DNA of 11,485 nt from Pseudomonadota bacterium (GTDB lineage Bacteria; Pseudomonadota; Alphaproteobacteria; Sphingomonadales; Sphingomonadaceae), in assembly GCA_023422695.1 (NCBI GenBank), contig JAFAGN010000126.1, forward strand, positions 1 to 11,485. The letters are read 5' to 3'. Below the pieces are notes generated by a model that did no database searches, was not told the origin of the DNA, and saw nothing but the letters and a program-made list of their open reading frames with translations. Position numbers and translations under genes: made by a program. Of the stretch, positions 1 through 6,104 are shown piece by piece. Within the stretch, counting starts at the first letter, position 1. Each line of letters begins with the position of its first letter.

Positions 1-26
1 GGCTCGGAGATGTGTATAACTGACAG
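1..26 (+). other. Residual Nextera adapter sequence
   Basis: Bases 1-19 (GGCTCGGAGATGTGTATAA) are identical to the Illumina Nextera read-2 adapter / Tn5 mosaic end, and bases 20-26 (CTGACAG) differ from the adapter's GAGACAG at only the first two bases. This is a library-preparation sequence, not part of the genome. It marks the left edge as an untrimmed contig end, so any reading frame that starts here is unreliable. Confidence 0.9.
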
Positions 27-88
27 ACGCCGCCTGATGCGCGACGGCTGGTCGGCAAGCGGCGGCGGTCCATCCTTACGCCGCGCAT

Positions 89-670
89 GTGACCGAGGCA
101 GCGCAGCGCTTCGCCATTCCGGAAGCGTGGATCTGGCGCGTGATGCATGTCGAGAGCCGCGGCCGATCGCGCGCGGTCTCGCATGCCGGTGCGATGGGGC
201 TGATGCAGATCATGCCGGCTACCTGGGCTATGCTGACGTCGCGCTATCGGCTGGGGTCCGATCCCTTCGATATCCGCGCCAACGTCCATGCCGGTGCAGC
301 CTATCTGCGCATGATGTGGGACCGCTATGGCGACGTCTCGCTCACGCTCGCCGCCTATAATGCCGGTCCGGGCCGCGTCGACGCATACGCCGCCGGACGG
401 CGGGGGCTGCCCGCCGAGACCGTCGCCTATGTTGCCGCGATCACACCGTCGATCGGCGCATCGGGCGTCGCTTCGCTCGCCCCCGCGCCGGCATCGACTG
501 CACCGAGCTGGCGCAGCGCGTCGCTGTTCGCTGGGCGAAGCGACGGCGCTGCGGATGCACCTTCGGCTGCAAATCCGCTGCACAGCGGGCGCAGCGTCAA
601 CGCAGCGCCGGACACGTCACCTCGCGCGCCAGCGGCGCTCTTCGTTCCGCTTTCCGGCCGCGATCGATGA
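89..670 (+). CDS. Lytic transglycosylase (SLT domain), N-terminus uncertain
   Basis: This is a soluble lytic transglycosylase-type peptidoglycan hydrolase, the VirB1-like enzyme that opens the cell wall locally for the conjugation channel. Counting from the GTG at 89, the catalytic glutamate is E22 in HVESRG, followed by the GLMQIMP motif (37-43) and AYNAGPG (89-95), in the order typical of the SLT fold. Residues after about 125 are an Ala/Pro/Ser-rich tail ending in a short LFVPLS segment, which I recall from element-borne members. The start is doubtful: the same frame upstream of the GTG reads HPYAAHV, which I expect to belong to the protein, but it runs into a TGA at 35-37 with no ATG or TTG start between, only 9 bp from the adapter. 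The true N-terminus with its signal peptide is probably cut off or garbled at the contig end. A transglycosylase upstream of relaxase-traG-copG-trb is the usual order in this element class. Confidence 0.88.
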   Translation: MTEAAQRFAIPEAWIWRVMHVESRGRSRAVSHAGAMGLMQIMPATWAMLTSRYRLGSDPFDIRANVHAGAAYLRMMWDRYGDVSLTLAAYNAGPGRVDAYAAGRRGLPAETVAYVAAITPSIGASGVASLAPAPASTAPSWRSASLFAGRSDGAADAPSAANPLHSGRSVNAAPDTSPRAPAALFVPLSGRDR

Positions 671-893
671 CCTTCGGCGCCTGGTCTTCGATGGCTTGCC
701 CGGACCCGTTGGCTGGGGCGTTTTTGCTCGTCTGGAAGGGGAAGGGGGCATGGCAAGATAAAAGACCGGCCAGCTTGCTGGCGGTATGTGGTTGGTTTGT
801 CTCGGGTGTTTCGTATGGCAGCGGCACTTTCCTGCCATACTGCTTCCCAAGTTCGGGCCTCTTTTCAGCAGCTTGCAAAATGGCTGCCCGCAT
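671..893 (+). other. Non-coding region upstream of relaxase, candidate oriT
   Basis: I see no convincing gene here. It holds three symmetric structures: a weak hairpin at 698-719 followed by five T (a possible but poor terminator for the transglycosylase gene), a perfect 6-bp inverted repeat with a 2-base loop at 769-782 (GCCAGC-TT-GCTGGC), and a perfect 9-bp inverted repeat at 813-840. Position directly upstream of a VirD2-like relaxase start is where oriT lies in many P-type systems. Assignment as oriT is inference. Confidence 0.4.
813..840 (+). repeat. Perfect 9-bp inverted repeat, possible oriT stem
   Basis: GTATGGCAG (813-821) and CTGCCATAC (832-840) are exact reverse complements around a 10-base loop. 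The right arm is preceded by TTTC, giving TTTCCTGCC at 828-836, which resembles the TCCTG/C core found at nic sites of IncP/Ti-type relaxases. It lies 53 bp before the relaxase start. It could equally be an operator for the downstream operon. Confidence 0.4.
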
Positions 894-1001
894 ATGAGCT
901 CCGACGACAATGATTTCCGCATCAGGCCGGGAAGAGGGCACGACGCGGGGGCAAGCGCATCTCCGACGCCCTCGGCACGGCGACCGAGCAGCGCGCGATG
1001 A
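894..1001 (+). pseudogene. Relaxase (VirD2-like/DUF3363) N-terminal stub
   Basis: The ATG at 894 begins a frame whose first residues, MSSDDNDFRIRPGRG, match the conserved start of the relaxase with a C-terminal DUF3363 domain found upstream of traG in trb-type elements. That relaxase nicks oriT and is normally about 600 or more residues long. Here only about 18-22 residues are relaxase-like. The sequence then changes frame into the C-terminal part of TraG, and the frame stops at 999-1001 after 35 residues. Tyr and His catalytic residues are therefore all missing. The junction lies at about 940-956. I infer a deletion with one end inside the relaxase gene and the other inside traG. An assembly error at the same place is the alternative. 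The identification rests on a short motif. Confidence 0.68.
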
Positions 1002-1543
1002 AAAATTATGCCGGGCACCGGTTATCGCCGTGGCTTGGTCATCTCATGGTGTCGCGAACCGAGACCGCTCGCGCGCTCCTGACGCCGGGCGAGGTGATGC
1101 AATTACCGCCCGAAGACGAGATCGTCATGGTCGCGGGGCTTGCGCCCATCCGGGCGAAAAAGGCGCGCTATTTTCTCGATGCGAGATTTAGGGCGCGGAT
1201 TGTGTCTCCACCAATGAAACGCGCCCACCCGGCGAGGTCGAACGATTGGACGAGAGCGTCCGAGGTCGCACCCGTGGAGCCGCGCCTTGCGCTGCCTGCG
1301 CCCGCCGTGGCCGACCCGGTCGACGCGGACAGCGACACCGCCAATGGCGGGATCCGGCAGGAACCTGAAATCCCGATCCATGAGGATGTCTCGCCGCCAC
1401 CGAGGCCGGTGCAGGGCGAGTTCGACTACGCCGACGATGATGCCCAGAGCGACGCGGCGCGCGGCCGGGCCGCGGCCGATCGACGATTGTCGCGCGCTGC
1501 GCAGGGTGCCTCGCTCGATCCGGGTGACGGGATCGAGCTGTGA
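950..1543 (+). pseudogene. traG: TraG coupling protein, C-terminal fragment
   Basis: Starting near 950 the frame reads KRISDALGTATEQRAMKNYA, then YAGHRLSPWLGHLMVSR, LLTPGEVMQLPP, and IRAKKARYF, which is the conserved C-terminal end of the TraG/VirD4 coupling-protein ATPase of trb-type elements. It continues through a Pro/Ala-rich linker to the usual acidic tail with GGIRQEPE and the terminal LDPGDGIEL. The intact protein is roughly 600-700 residues; the membrane segments and both Walker motifs are missing. The frame is open back to a stop at 911-913, but upstream of about 950 it is out-of-frame relaxase sequence. The first internal ATG is at 998 and would give a 181-residue product with no ATPase. 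I see no good ribosome binding site for it. The 3' end is intact and overlaps the copG-like gene by 4 bp (GTGA). Confidence 0.85.
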
Positions 1544-1971
1544 GCCGAGGCCGCGTCAAACAGACCTACCGCCTCGACGCAGCGCTCGTCCGGAGCATCG
1601 AGGATCGGGCGCTGCAGCGTGGCATCACCAGGACCGAGGTGGTGGAAGCTGCGCTCGCGGCGTTGCTCTCCCCTGAGGGCAAGGACCGGGCGGAGGGGCT
1701 GCTGATCCGCCGCCTGGATCGTATCGCGCGCCTTTTGGAACGCCTCGAATGGCATACCGATCTCACCAATGAGACGCTGGCGCTCTTCGTTCGCCATTGG
1801 CTGACAAGTACAACACCGCTTCCCGACGGCGCGCTCCCGGCAGCGCAGGCTACCGGCAAGCGGCGGTGGGAGGGCTTTGTCGAGGCTCTTGCGAAGCGGA
1901 TGGACGGCGGCACGACACTCGCTGCAGAATTGAACCGCGACGCGCCTCAGTCCGATCCCGCCAGAAAATAG
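1540..1971 (+). CDS. CopG-like ribbon-helix-helix protein
   Basis: A 143-residue protein starting at a GTG inside the end of traG. The N-terminal 45 residues (QTYRLDAALV followed by a helix and a TRTEVVEAALAALL helix) fit the beta-helix-helix fold of CopG/Arc-type DNA-binding dimers. This protein is regularly found between traG and trbB in these elements and presumably regulates the transfer operon or helps at oriT. Residues 55-90 form a likely amphipathic helix (RRLDRIARLLERLEWHTDL), and the rest is a C-terminal tail that I recall as moderately conserved (KRRWEGFVEALAKRM). The gene ends at 1971, overlapping by 25 bp the 3' end of the opposing RadC-type gene. The last dozen residues may be altered by whatever placed the reverse-strand block here. 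Confidence 0.83.
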   Translation: MSRGRVKQTYRLDAALVRSIEDRALQRGITRTEVVEAALAALLSPEGKDRAEGLLIRRLDRIARLLERLEWHTDLTNETLALFVRHWLTSTTPLPDGALPAAQATGKRRWEGFVEALAKRMDGGTTLAAELNRDAPQSDPARK

Positions 1972-2918
1972 GACCGAAGGAGGTGCGAAGTCTCGGGGCT
2001 AAGGCGAACGAAGGTTCGGCGCCCGTCGTAGAGGTCGGGTATGCGGAGGATCATGCCAGCGTCGCTGAGTTTCTGGCACAAGCGAATGGCGCTGCTCATC
2101 GGAATGCTCGGGGTAAGGCATAGCGCGCTTACGGATATCGGTTTGCGTTCGCGTTCATGGATGAACAGGTCGACGAGCATCTCCCACGCCGGATCACCGA
2201 ACAGACCGGGTGCACCGAACAATTGTTGCCGAAGCAGGCGGCGACGCATCATGGCCTTGGCATTTTCGAGCGCCAGCTCGTTATCGCGGTCCGTGGCGCC
2301 TCGGTCGGGACTCTTCACCGTGAAAGCCGGTATTCCCGAATTGGCGGATGACGCATCCCGGTTGACCAAGTGATGCGCCTGGGTCGCCGTCACTACGATA
2401 TGGTCGACGACCACGAGCCCGAGTGATCGTCCGATTTGGTCGAGGTGCCGGGTGACCTCGATATCCTCACGGCTGGGCGTTGCATCGCCGCTCGGGTGGT
2501 TGTGCACAAGGATAAGGCCCGCAGCGTTCAGTTCGAGGGCGCGGCGAAAGATTGTCCGGGGGTAAAGCTTGATTTGTGAGATCGTCCCCTTTTGCATCTC
2601 TTCGTCGGCGATGAGGCGATGGGCCGCATCGAGAAACAGGATACGGAACCGCTCGTCCGCAAGGCTGCCCATCGACAGGATCAGATAGTGCCTAAAATCT
2701 GCCGAAAAGGGATCGATCCTGATACCGCGGATGTCGGCGGTCACTGCCGCGATTGCAGCGTCGCGCGCTCGGAAAATCACAGCCGTCGCGGCGGGATGAT
2801 GCCCGATAATGCGGGCGATCGCTTCTGGCTCCTGTGCCCAGAGCCGTCCGAGCGACTGAAACTCGTCTAGGAGCGCCTCGGCGATCTCGGCGCCGCGTCC
2901 TGGGGCAGCGATCTCCAC
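1947..2918 (-). CDS. RadC/JAB-domain protein with C-terminal winged helix
   Basis: From the GTG at 2918 this is 323 residues. Residues 11-40 look like the helix-hairpin-helix that opens RadC proteins. Residues ~68-187 are the JAB/MPN domain with a complete JAMM metal motif: H139 and H141 in HNHPSGD, then S149 and D152, with acidic E106/E107 upstream. Residues ~215-323 form a separate domain resembling a MarR-type winged helix (DPAWEMLVDLFI, then SVSALCL, and a wing with YDGRRTFVRLS). RadC proteins are common in mobile elements but their reaction is not established; the added DNA-binding domain suggests targeting to DNA or autoregulation. The start is uncertain: the frame stays open upstream to 3371, but that stretch is the shadow of the membrane-protein gene. 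GTG at 2918 gives a 52-bp overlap with that gene, with no clear ribosome site, and recognisable homology may begin a few codons earlier. Confidence 0.8.
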   Translation of the reverse strand: MEIAAPGRGAEIAEALLDEFQSLGRLWAQEPEAIARIIGHHPAATAVIFRARDAAIAAVTADIRGIRIDPFSADFRHYLILSMGSLADERFRILFLDAAHRLIADEEMQKGTISQIKLYPRTIFRRALELNAAGLILVHNHPSGDATPSREDIEVTRHLDQIGRSLGLVVVDHIVVTATQAHHLVNRDASSANSGIPAFTVKSPDRGATDRDNELALENAKAMMRRRLLRQQLFGAPGLFGDPAWEMLVDLFIHERERKPISVSALCLTPSIPMSSAIRLCQKLSDAGMILRIPDLYDGRRTFVRLSPETSHLLRSYFLAGSD

Positions 2919-3355
2919 GAGACATGCCAGGATGGATCGTTGCCGAACCGCTTCAGCCGAAGCTGGTGATGCCAGGTTGCAAGGATGAGCAGGGGCGGAA
3001 GCAGCCAGGACGAGCCCACCTGCATCGTGAGATAGACCATGGGACTGATGGAGAGGTCCGCAGCCCGGCTGAGATGTGCCAGCAGCGGAAGCGCGTGCAG
3101 TATCGCAACCGGGATCGGCCAGAAGCGATAGGCCACCAGCGCCAGCGCGAGCGTCGCGGCTGCGCCAAAGACATCGAGCGAGAGATAGCCAATGTCGAGC
3201 GAGTGGTAGGAGACCAGTCCAAACCCGACCAGGATGCGATCCCAGATGACGATCGTCACTGCAATTCCGACCATCGTTCGTTCGGGGCCGCCCCCCTTCC
3301 ACGCGGCGTAAATGAGGGCGATCAGCAAGAGAGAGGCGAAAATGACAATCCGCAT
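2867..3355 (-). CDS. Small multi-pass membrane protein, unknown function
   Basis: A 162-residue hydrophobic protein. Likely membrane segments are at 3-19, 28-48, 61-79, 81-97 and 105-128, followed by a basic cytoplasmic-looking tail (HHQLRLKRFG) and a polar C-terminus that lies in the overlap with the RadC-type gene. I recall similar proteins in sphingomonads, always without a function. GAGG sits only two bases before the ATG, a very short spacing. The gene lies 41 bp downstream of the 109-residue conserved gene and its end overlaps the RadC-type gene, so the block probably forms one transcript. The alternative frame over the same DNA lacks ordered structure, which supports this one as coding. 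Confidence 0.75.
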   Translation of the reverse strand: MRIVIFASLLLIALIYAAWKGGGPERTMVGIAVTIVIWDRILVGFGLVSYHSLDIGYLSLDVFGAAATLALALVAYRFWPIPVAILHALPLLAHLSRAADLSISPMVYLTMQVGSSWLLPPLLILATWHHQLRLKRFGNDPSWHVSWRSLPQDAAPRSPRRS

Positions 3356-3396
3356 TTCCTCGACTTTTCATGCTGATCGCTCTCGGTCAATTCGCT

Positions 3397-3726
3397 TCAT
3401 GCAGCCGACGAGAGTGGAGCGATGTCCGTTCCGGCGCTGGCCGGGCATTCGCGCAGATCATACCCGGCCGTCTCCTTCGCGATCTCTGCGAGCTCACCAT
3501 GCGCCCGCAGGATGCTTCCGCTGACCTTCATGAGCGCCATCTGTGCTTCGACCAGGCGCAGTATCGTTCCTTGCCCGGTCGACGCGGGCACGCCGGTTGC
3601 GCGGCGCGCCATCACAACGCTTGCGGTGAGGGACGTAACGGCGATCAAGGCATCGTCGATGCTGCCTTCGGCATGCGGAACGTCGCGCTGCAGTCTGGCG
3701 GCCATTGCGGCGATATTCTTGGGCAT
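3397..3726 (-). CDS. Conserved helical protein of unknown function
   Basis: A 109-residue protein I cannot assign to a named family. It starts MPKNIAAMAARLQRDVPHAE and appears mostly alpha-helical up to about residue 90, with two long helices (roughly 20-42 and 55-88) separated by TGVPASTGQGT, then a short motif YDLRECPAS. There is no signal peptide or membrane segment. A good ribosome binding site, AAGGAG at complement 3732-3737, lies 5 bases before the ATG and fixes the start. I recall similar small proteins beside LuxR-type/membrane-anchor genes in sphingomonads. The helix length suggests a scaffolding or dimerising role, which is only a guess. Confidence 0.72.
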   Translation of the reverse strand: MPKNIAAMAARLQRDVPHAEGSIDDALIAVTSLTASVVMARRATGVPASTGQGTILRLVEAQMALMKVSGSILRAHGELAEIAKETAGYDLRECPASAGTDIAPLSSAA

Positions 3727-3784
3727 AGTTTCTCCTTGGCCGAAGCCGGGGGGCCTCAGCCTATTGGACCGAATTGACGAGAGG

Positions 3785-4303
3785 TCAGCGCGAGAGCAGT
3801 TGGTTCAGGGCCTGGGCGACGCCGAGGCCGCCGAGAATGATCCAAACCGTTAAGGCCAATCCGGCGGTGTAGATCCACAGCCGCTTTGCCGAATTATGAT
3901 CGCGCTTGAACAGACCTCTGAACGGCGGGCGATTTCCCGATGGCACGCCCCGCAACGCGGAACTGTCGTGCAGTTCCATGAGGTTGGGCGAGCCGCCGTC
4001 CGGAAACTCGGATCGCACCAACGCCGGCTCGGGCGGAACCTCCACCGTGTCGTATGTCACTCGGTCGTATCTGTCCTTGAGCTGGCGATAGATGAAGGCA
4101 GTGTCGTTGCGGTCCTGAGCTCCGAGCGTATCGCGAGCCAGATTGAGCCGCTGATCGACCGTGTGCTTGGAAATATCGAGACGCCGCGCGATCTCTTTCG
4201 AGGTCTTGTGCTCGATAAGCAGGTCGAGGCACGCGCGCTGCTTCTCAGTCAGGCGGCTCCATCGATTTTCATCTTCAATTGGGTGCGACCCCGAATCATC
4301 CAT
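3785..4303 (-). CDS. LuxR-type HTH protein with C-terminal membrane anchor
   Basis: Using the ATG at 4303 the product is 172 residues. Residues 17-63 are a LuxR/GerE-type helix-turn-helix (LTEKQRACLDLLIEHKTSKE, then ISKHTVDQRLNLARDTLGA). Residues 64-140 are a Pro-rich linker containing a conserved-looking PFRGLFKRDH element. Residues 142-164 form a single membrane helix (WIYTAGLALTVWIILGGLG) close to the end, so the DNA-binding part should be cytoplasmic and tethered to the inner membrane. No receiver or ligand-binding domain is present. An upstream in-frame ATG at 4354 would add 17 residues without homology; I prefer 4303 because the remembered family starts MDD. Neither start has a good ribosome site. 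It heads the reverse block and is divergent from trbB, so it is the natural candidate regulator of the block and perhaps of trb. Confidence 0.82.
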   Translation of the reverse strand: MDDSGSHPIEDENRWSRLTEKQRACLDLLIEHKTSKEIARRLDISKHTVDQRLNLARDTLGAQDRNDTAFIYRQLKDRYDRVTYDTVEVPPEPALVRSEFPDGGSPNLMELHDSSALRGVPSGNRPPFRGLFKRDHNSAKRLWIYTAGLALTVWIILGGLGVAQALNQLLSR

Positions 4304-4522
4304 GTTTACACAATTGTCAAAATGCGGCCGGGTGCAAGCGTCATGGGGGTGCATCGCGGTTCAGCCGCGCCGGACGGAACGCGTGCGGGATTCCCGTTTA
4401 TTGTCTTTTGTTCCCGTAGATTGATCGCCGAACTTCCCTGTTGAACCCGCACCTTTTGTGCGTCTCTTACTCGTCCCCGTCGAGCCGGGCGCCGTTGCCC
4501 GGACCATCGAACGGGGTCTCCA
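4304..4522. promoter_or_regulatory. Divergent intergenic region between LuxR-type gene and trbB
   Basis: This 219-bp gap holds the start sites of the reverse block and of the trb operon. I see an 8-bp palindrome ACAATTGT (4310-4317) seven bases from the LuxR-type start, an AT-rich patch at about 4397-4412, and a 5-bp inverted repeat CGCAC/GTGCG around a CTTTT loop (4448-4462). I could not fit a convincing -35/-10 pair for either direction. TrbB has only a weak GGGG six bases before its ATG. Regulatory function is inferred from the divergent layout. Confidence 0.45.
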
Positions 4523-5506
4523 ATGGGCGCATCATCGATCGGAAATGAGCCGCAGGCGCGTGGTGCGCGCATGCTGCGCACGGCCCTCGGCGGTGCGATT
4601 GCAGACTGGCTCGCCGACCCCGCCGTCATCGAAATCATGCTCAACCCAGATGGCCGCCTCTGGGTCGATCGGCTGGGTGTCGGCATCGGCGACAGCGGCC
4701 TCATGCTCGCCGCTACCGATGGCGAGCGCATCATCCGTCTCGTCGCACATCATGTCGGCGCGGCGGTGCATGCGGGTTCGCCGCGTGTCTCGGCCGAGCT
4801 GCCCGAGACGGGCGAGCGCTTCGAAGGTCTGCTGCCGCCGGTCGTGGCCGCGCCGACCTTCGCGATCCGCAAGCCCGCCGTCGCGGTGTTCACGCTCGGT
4901 GACTATGTCGAGGCCCGCATCATGTCGGACCTCTCGGCAGAAATCCTCCGCTGCGCGGTTGCCGAACGGAAGAACATCCTCGTCGCCGGTGGAACCGGTA
5001 CGGGAAAGACCACGCTCACCAATGCTTTGCTGGCCGAGGTTGCGAAGACGTCCGATCGGATCGTGCTGATCGAAGACACGCGCGAGCTCCAATGTGCAGC
5101 GCCCAACCTTGTCGCAATGCGGACGAAGGACGGGGTCGCGACGCTTGCCGATCTTGTGCGCTCGTCGCTGCGGCTTCGGCCGGACCGAATTCCGATCGGC
5201 GAGGTCCGCGGCGCCGAGGCGCTCGAACTTCTGAAAGCGTGGGGCACCGGTCACCCCGGTGGCATCGGAACGATCCACGCGGGAACGGCGCTCGGGGCGC
5301 TGCGACGGATGGAGCAGCTTATCCAGGAAGCTGTCGTAACGGTGCCGCGTGCGCTCCTCGCTGAGACCATCGATCTCGTCGCGGTTTTGGTGCGCGACGG
5401 CAGTGGTCGCCGCCTTTCCGAGCTTGCCCGCATCGACGGGCTCGATCCGGTCACAGGCCAGTTCCGCATCACCCCGCTCATCACCCCCGAAGGAGAATCA
5501 AGATGA
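4523..5506 (+). CDS. trbB: TrbB, VirB11-type conjugation ATPase
   Basis: A 327-residue hexameric secretion ATPase of the VirB11/PilT family acting at the cytoplasmic face of the type IV secretion channel. The sequence shows LADPAVIEIMLNPDG (30-44) of the N-terminal domain, Walker A GGTGTGKTT (156-164), an acidic Asp box around VLIEDTREL (181-189), the Walker B region RIPIGEVRG (222-230; IPIGEVRG here in place of the more usual IVGEVRG), and the His box GTGHPGGIGTIHAG (241-254). Length is normal for TrbB, and no key residue is missing. The start at 4523 is the first in-frame ATG and gives the expected N-terminus. The TGA overlaps the trbC ATG (ATGA). In related elements copG directly precedes trbB, but here a reverse-strand block lies between. 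Confidence 0.96.
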   Translation: MGASSIGNEPQARGARMLRTALGGAIADWLADPAVIEIMLNPDGRLWVDRLGVGIGDSGLMLAATDGERIIRLVAHHVGAAVHAGSPRVSAELPETGERFEGLLPPVVAAPTFAIRKPAVAVFTLGDYVEARIMSDLSAEILRCAVAERKNILVAGGTGTGKTTLTNALLAEVAKTSDRIVLIEDTRELQCAAPNLVAMRTKDGVATLADLVRSSLRLRPDRIPIGEVRGAEALELLKAWGTGHPGGIGTIHAGTALGALRRMEQLIQEAVVTVPRALLAETIDLVAVLVRDGSGRRLSELARIDGLDPVTGQFRITPLITPEGESR

Positions 5507-5835
5507 TCCATGCCCTCCGGCATGGCGCTGGCCGCGCCATGCTCGCCTCGACCGCGTTGTTCGTTGCGCTTGCCGTATCCGTGCCGGCGCACGCCGGCGG
5601 TTCGTCGATGCCTTGGGAGGCCCCGCTGCAGTCGATCCTCGAGAGCATCGAGGGACCGGTTGCGAAGATCGTCGCGGTGATCATCATCATCGTGACCGGG
5701 CTCAGCCTCGCGTTCGGCGACACCTCGGGCGGCTTCCGGCGCCTCGTGCAGATCGTGTTCGGACTTTCGATCGCTTTCGCGGCGTCGAGCTTCTTCCTTT
5801 CCTTCTTTTCCTTCGGCGGCGGAGCGCTGGTCTGA
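5503..5835 (+). CDS. trbC: TrbC, conjugative pilin (VirB2-like)
   Basis: A 110-residue pilin precursor. The N-terminus is a signal peptide (basic start, hydrophobic 13-27, AHA at 29-31 with likely cleavage before GGSS). The mature part has two hydrophobic segments at about 53-70 (VAKIVAVIIIIVTGLSLAFG) and 81-108, the hairpin layout of VirB2/TrbC pilins. RP4 TrbC is cyclised by a dedicated peptidase; whether that happens here cannot be seen, and no TraF-type peptidase gene is in the window. AAGGAG at 5490-5495 lies seven bases before the ATG, the best ribosome site in the operon, fitting high expression of a structural subunit. It overlaps trbB by 4 bp and trbD by 1 bp (TGATG). Confidence 0.94.
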   Translation: MIHALRHGAGRAMLASTALFVALAVSVPAHAGGSSMPWEAPLQSILESIEGPVAKIVAVIIIIVTGLSLAFGDTSGGFRRLVQIVFGLSIAFAASSFFLSFFSFGGGALV

Positions 5836-6104
5836 TGGACCGGGAAGGGGAGGTGCCGGGCTTTTTCGCGCCGGTTCACCGGGCACTCGCCGAGCCGATC
5901 CTGCTCGGCGGCGCGCCGCGCAGCCTCGCCATCGTTAACGGCACGCTCGCGGGCGCGATAGGGCTCGGCCTTCGACTCTGGATCGCCGGCCTCGCCATCT
6001 GGGCGATCGGCCATGCGCTCGCCGTCTGGGCGGCGCGCCGCGATCCGCAATTCGTCGACGTCGCGCGGCGTCATCTCAATTATCCCGTCTGGATGCGGCC
6101 ATGA
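5835..6104 (+). CDS. trbD: TrbD, VirB3-like inner membrane protein
   Basis: An 89-residue protein beginning MDREGEVPGFFAPVHRALAE, with the PGF..PVHRALTEP-like motif typical of TrbD/VirB3, a hydrophobic hairpin at about 31-66, and a short C-terminal tail HLNYPVWMRP. VirB3 proteins sit in the inner membrane and partner the VirB4 ATPase, here encoded directly downstream. The frame remains open well upstream of 5835, but that part is antisense-free shadow of trbC; the ATG at 5835 overlaps the trbC stop. The stop overlaps the trbE start (ATGA). Confidence 0.93.
   Translation: MDREGEVPGFFAPVHRALAEPILLGGAPRSLAIVNGTLAGAIGLGLRLWIAGLAIWAIGHALAVWAARRDPQFVDVARRHLNYPVWMRP

Noticed and set aside
698..725. 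Rho-independent terminator after the transglycosylase gene
   Set aside because: Only four clean stem pairs before the TTTTT run; too weak to annotate as a separate feature.
667..897. Short plus-strand frame between transglycosylase and relaxase
   Set aside because: No family resemblance and the DNA is dominated by inverted repeats; more likely a non-coding transfer-origin region.
2919..3371. N-terminal extension of the RadC-type protein to an ATG at 3371
   Set aside because: The extra 151 codons overlap a well-formed membrane-protein frame and themselves show only low-order Arg/Ser/Gly-rich sequence.
4315..4320. TTGACA on the minus strand as a -35 box for the LuxR-type gene
   Set aside because: A -10 box at normal spacing would fall inside the coding sequence, with transcription starting after the only start codon.
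4304..4354. 17-residue N-terminal extension of the LuxR-type protein
   Set aside because: No ribosome site and no family resemblance; the MDD start at 4303 fits better.
4532..5278. 248-codon open frame on the minus strand
   Set aside because: Antisense shadow of trbB, rich in Arg/His/Asp as expected from reversed GC-rich codons.
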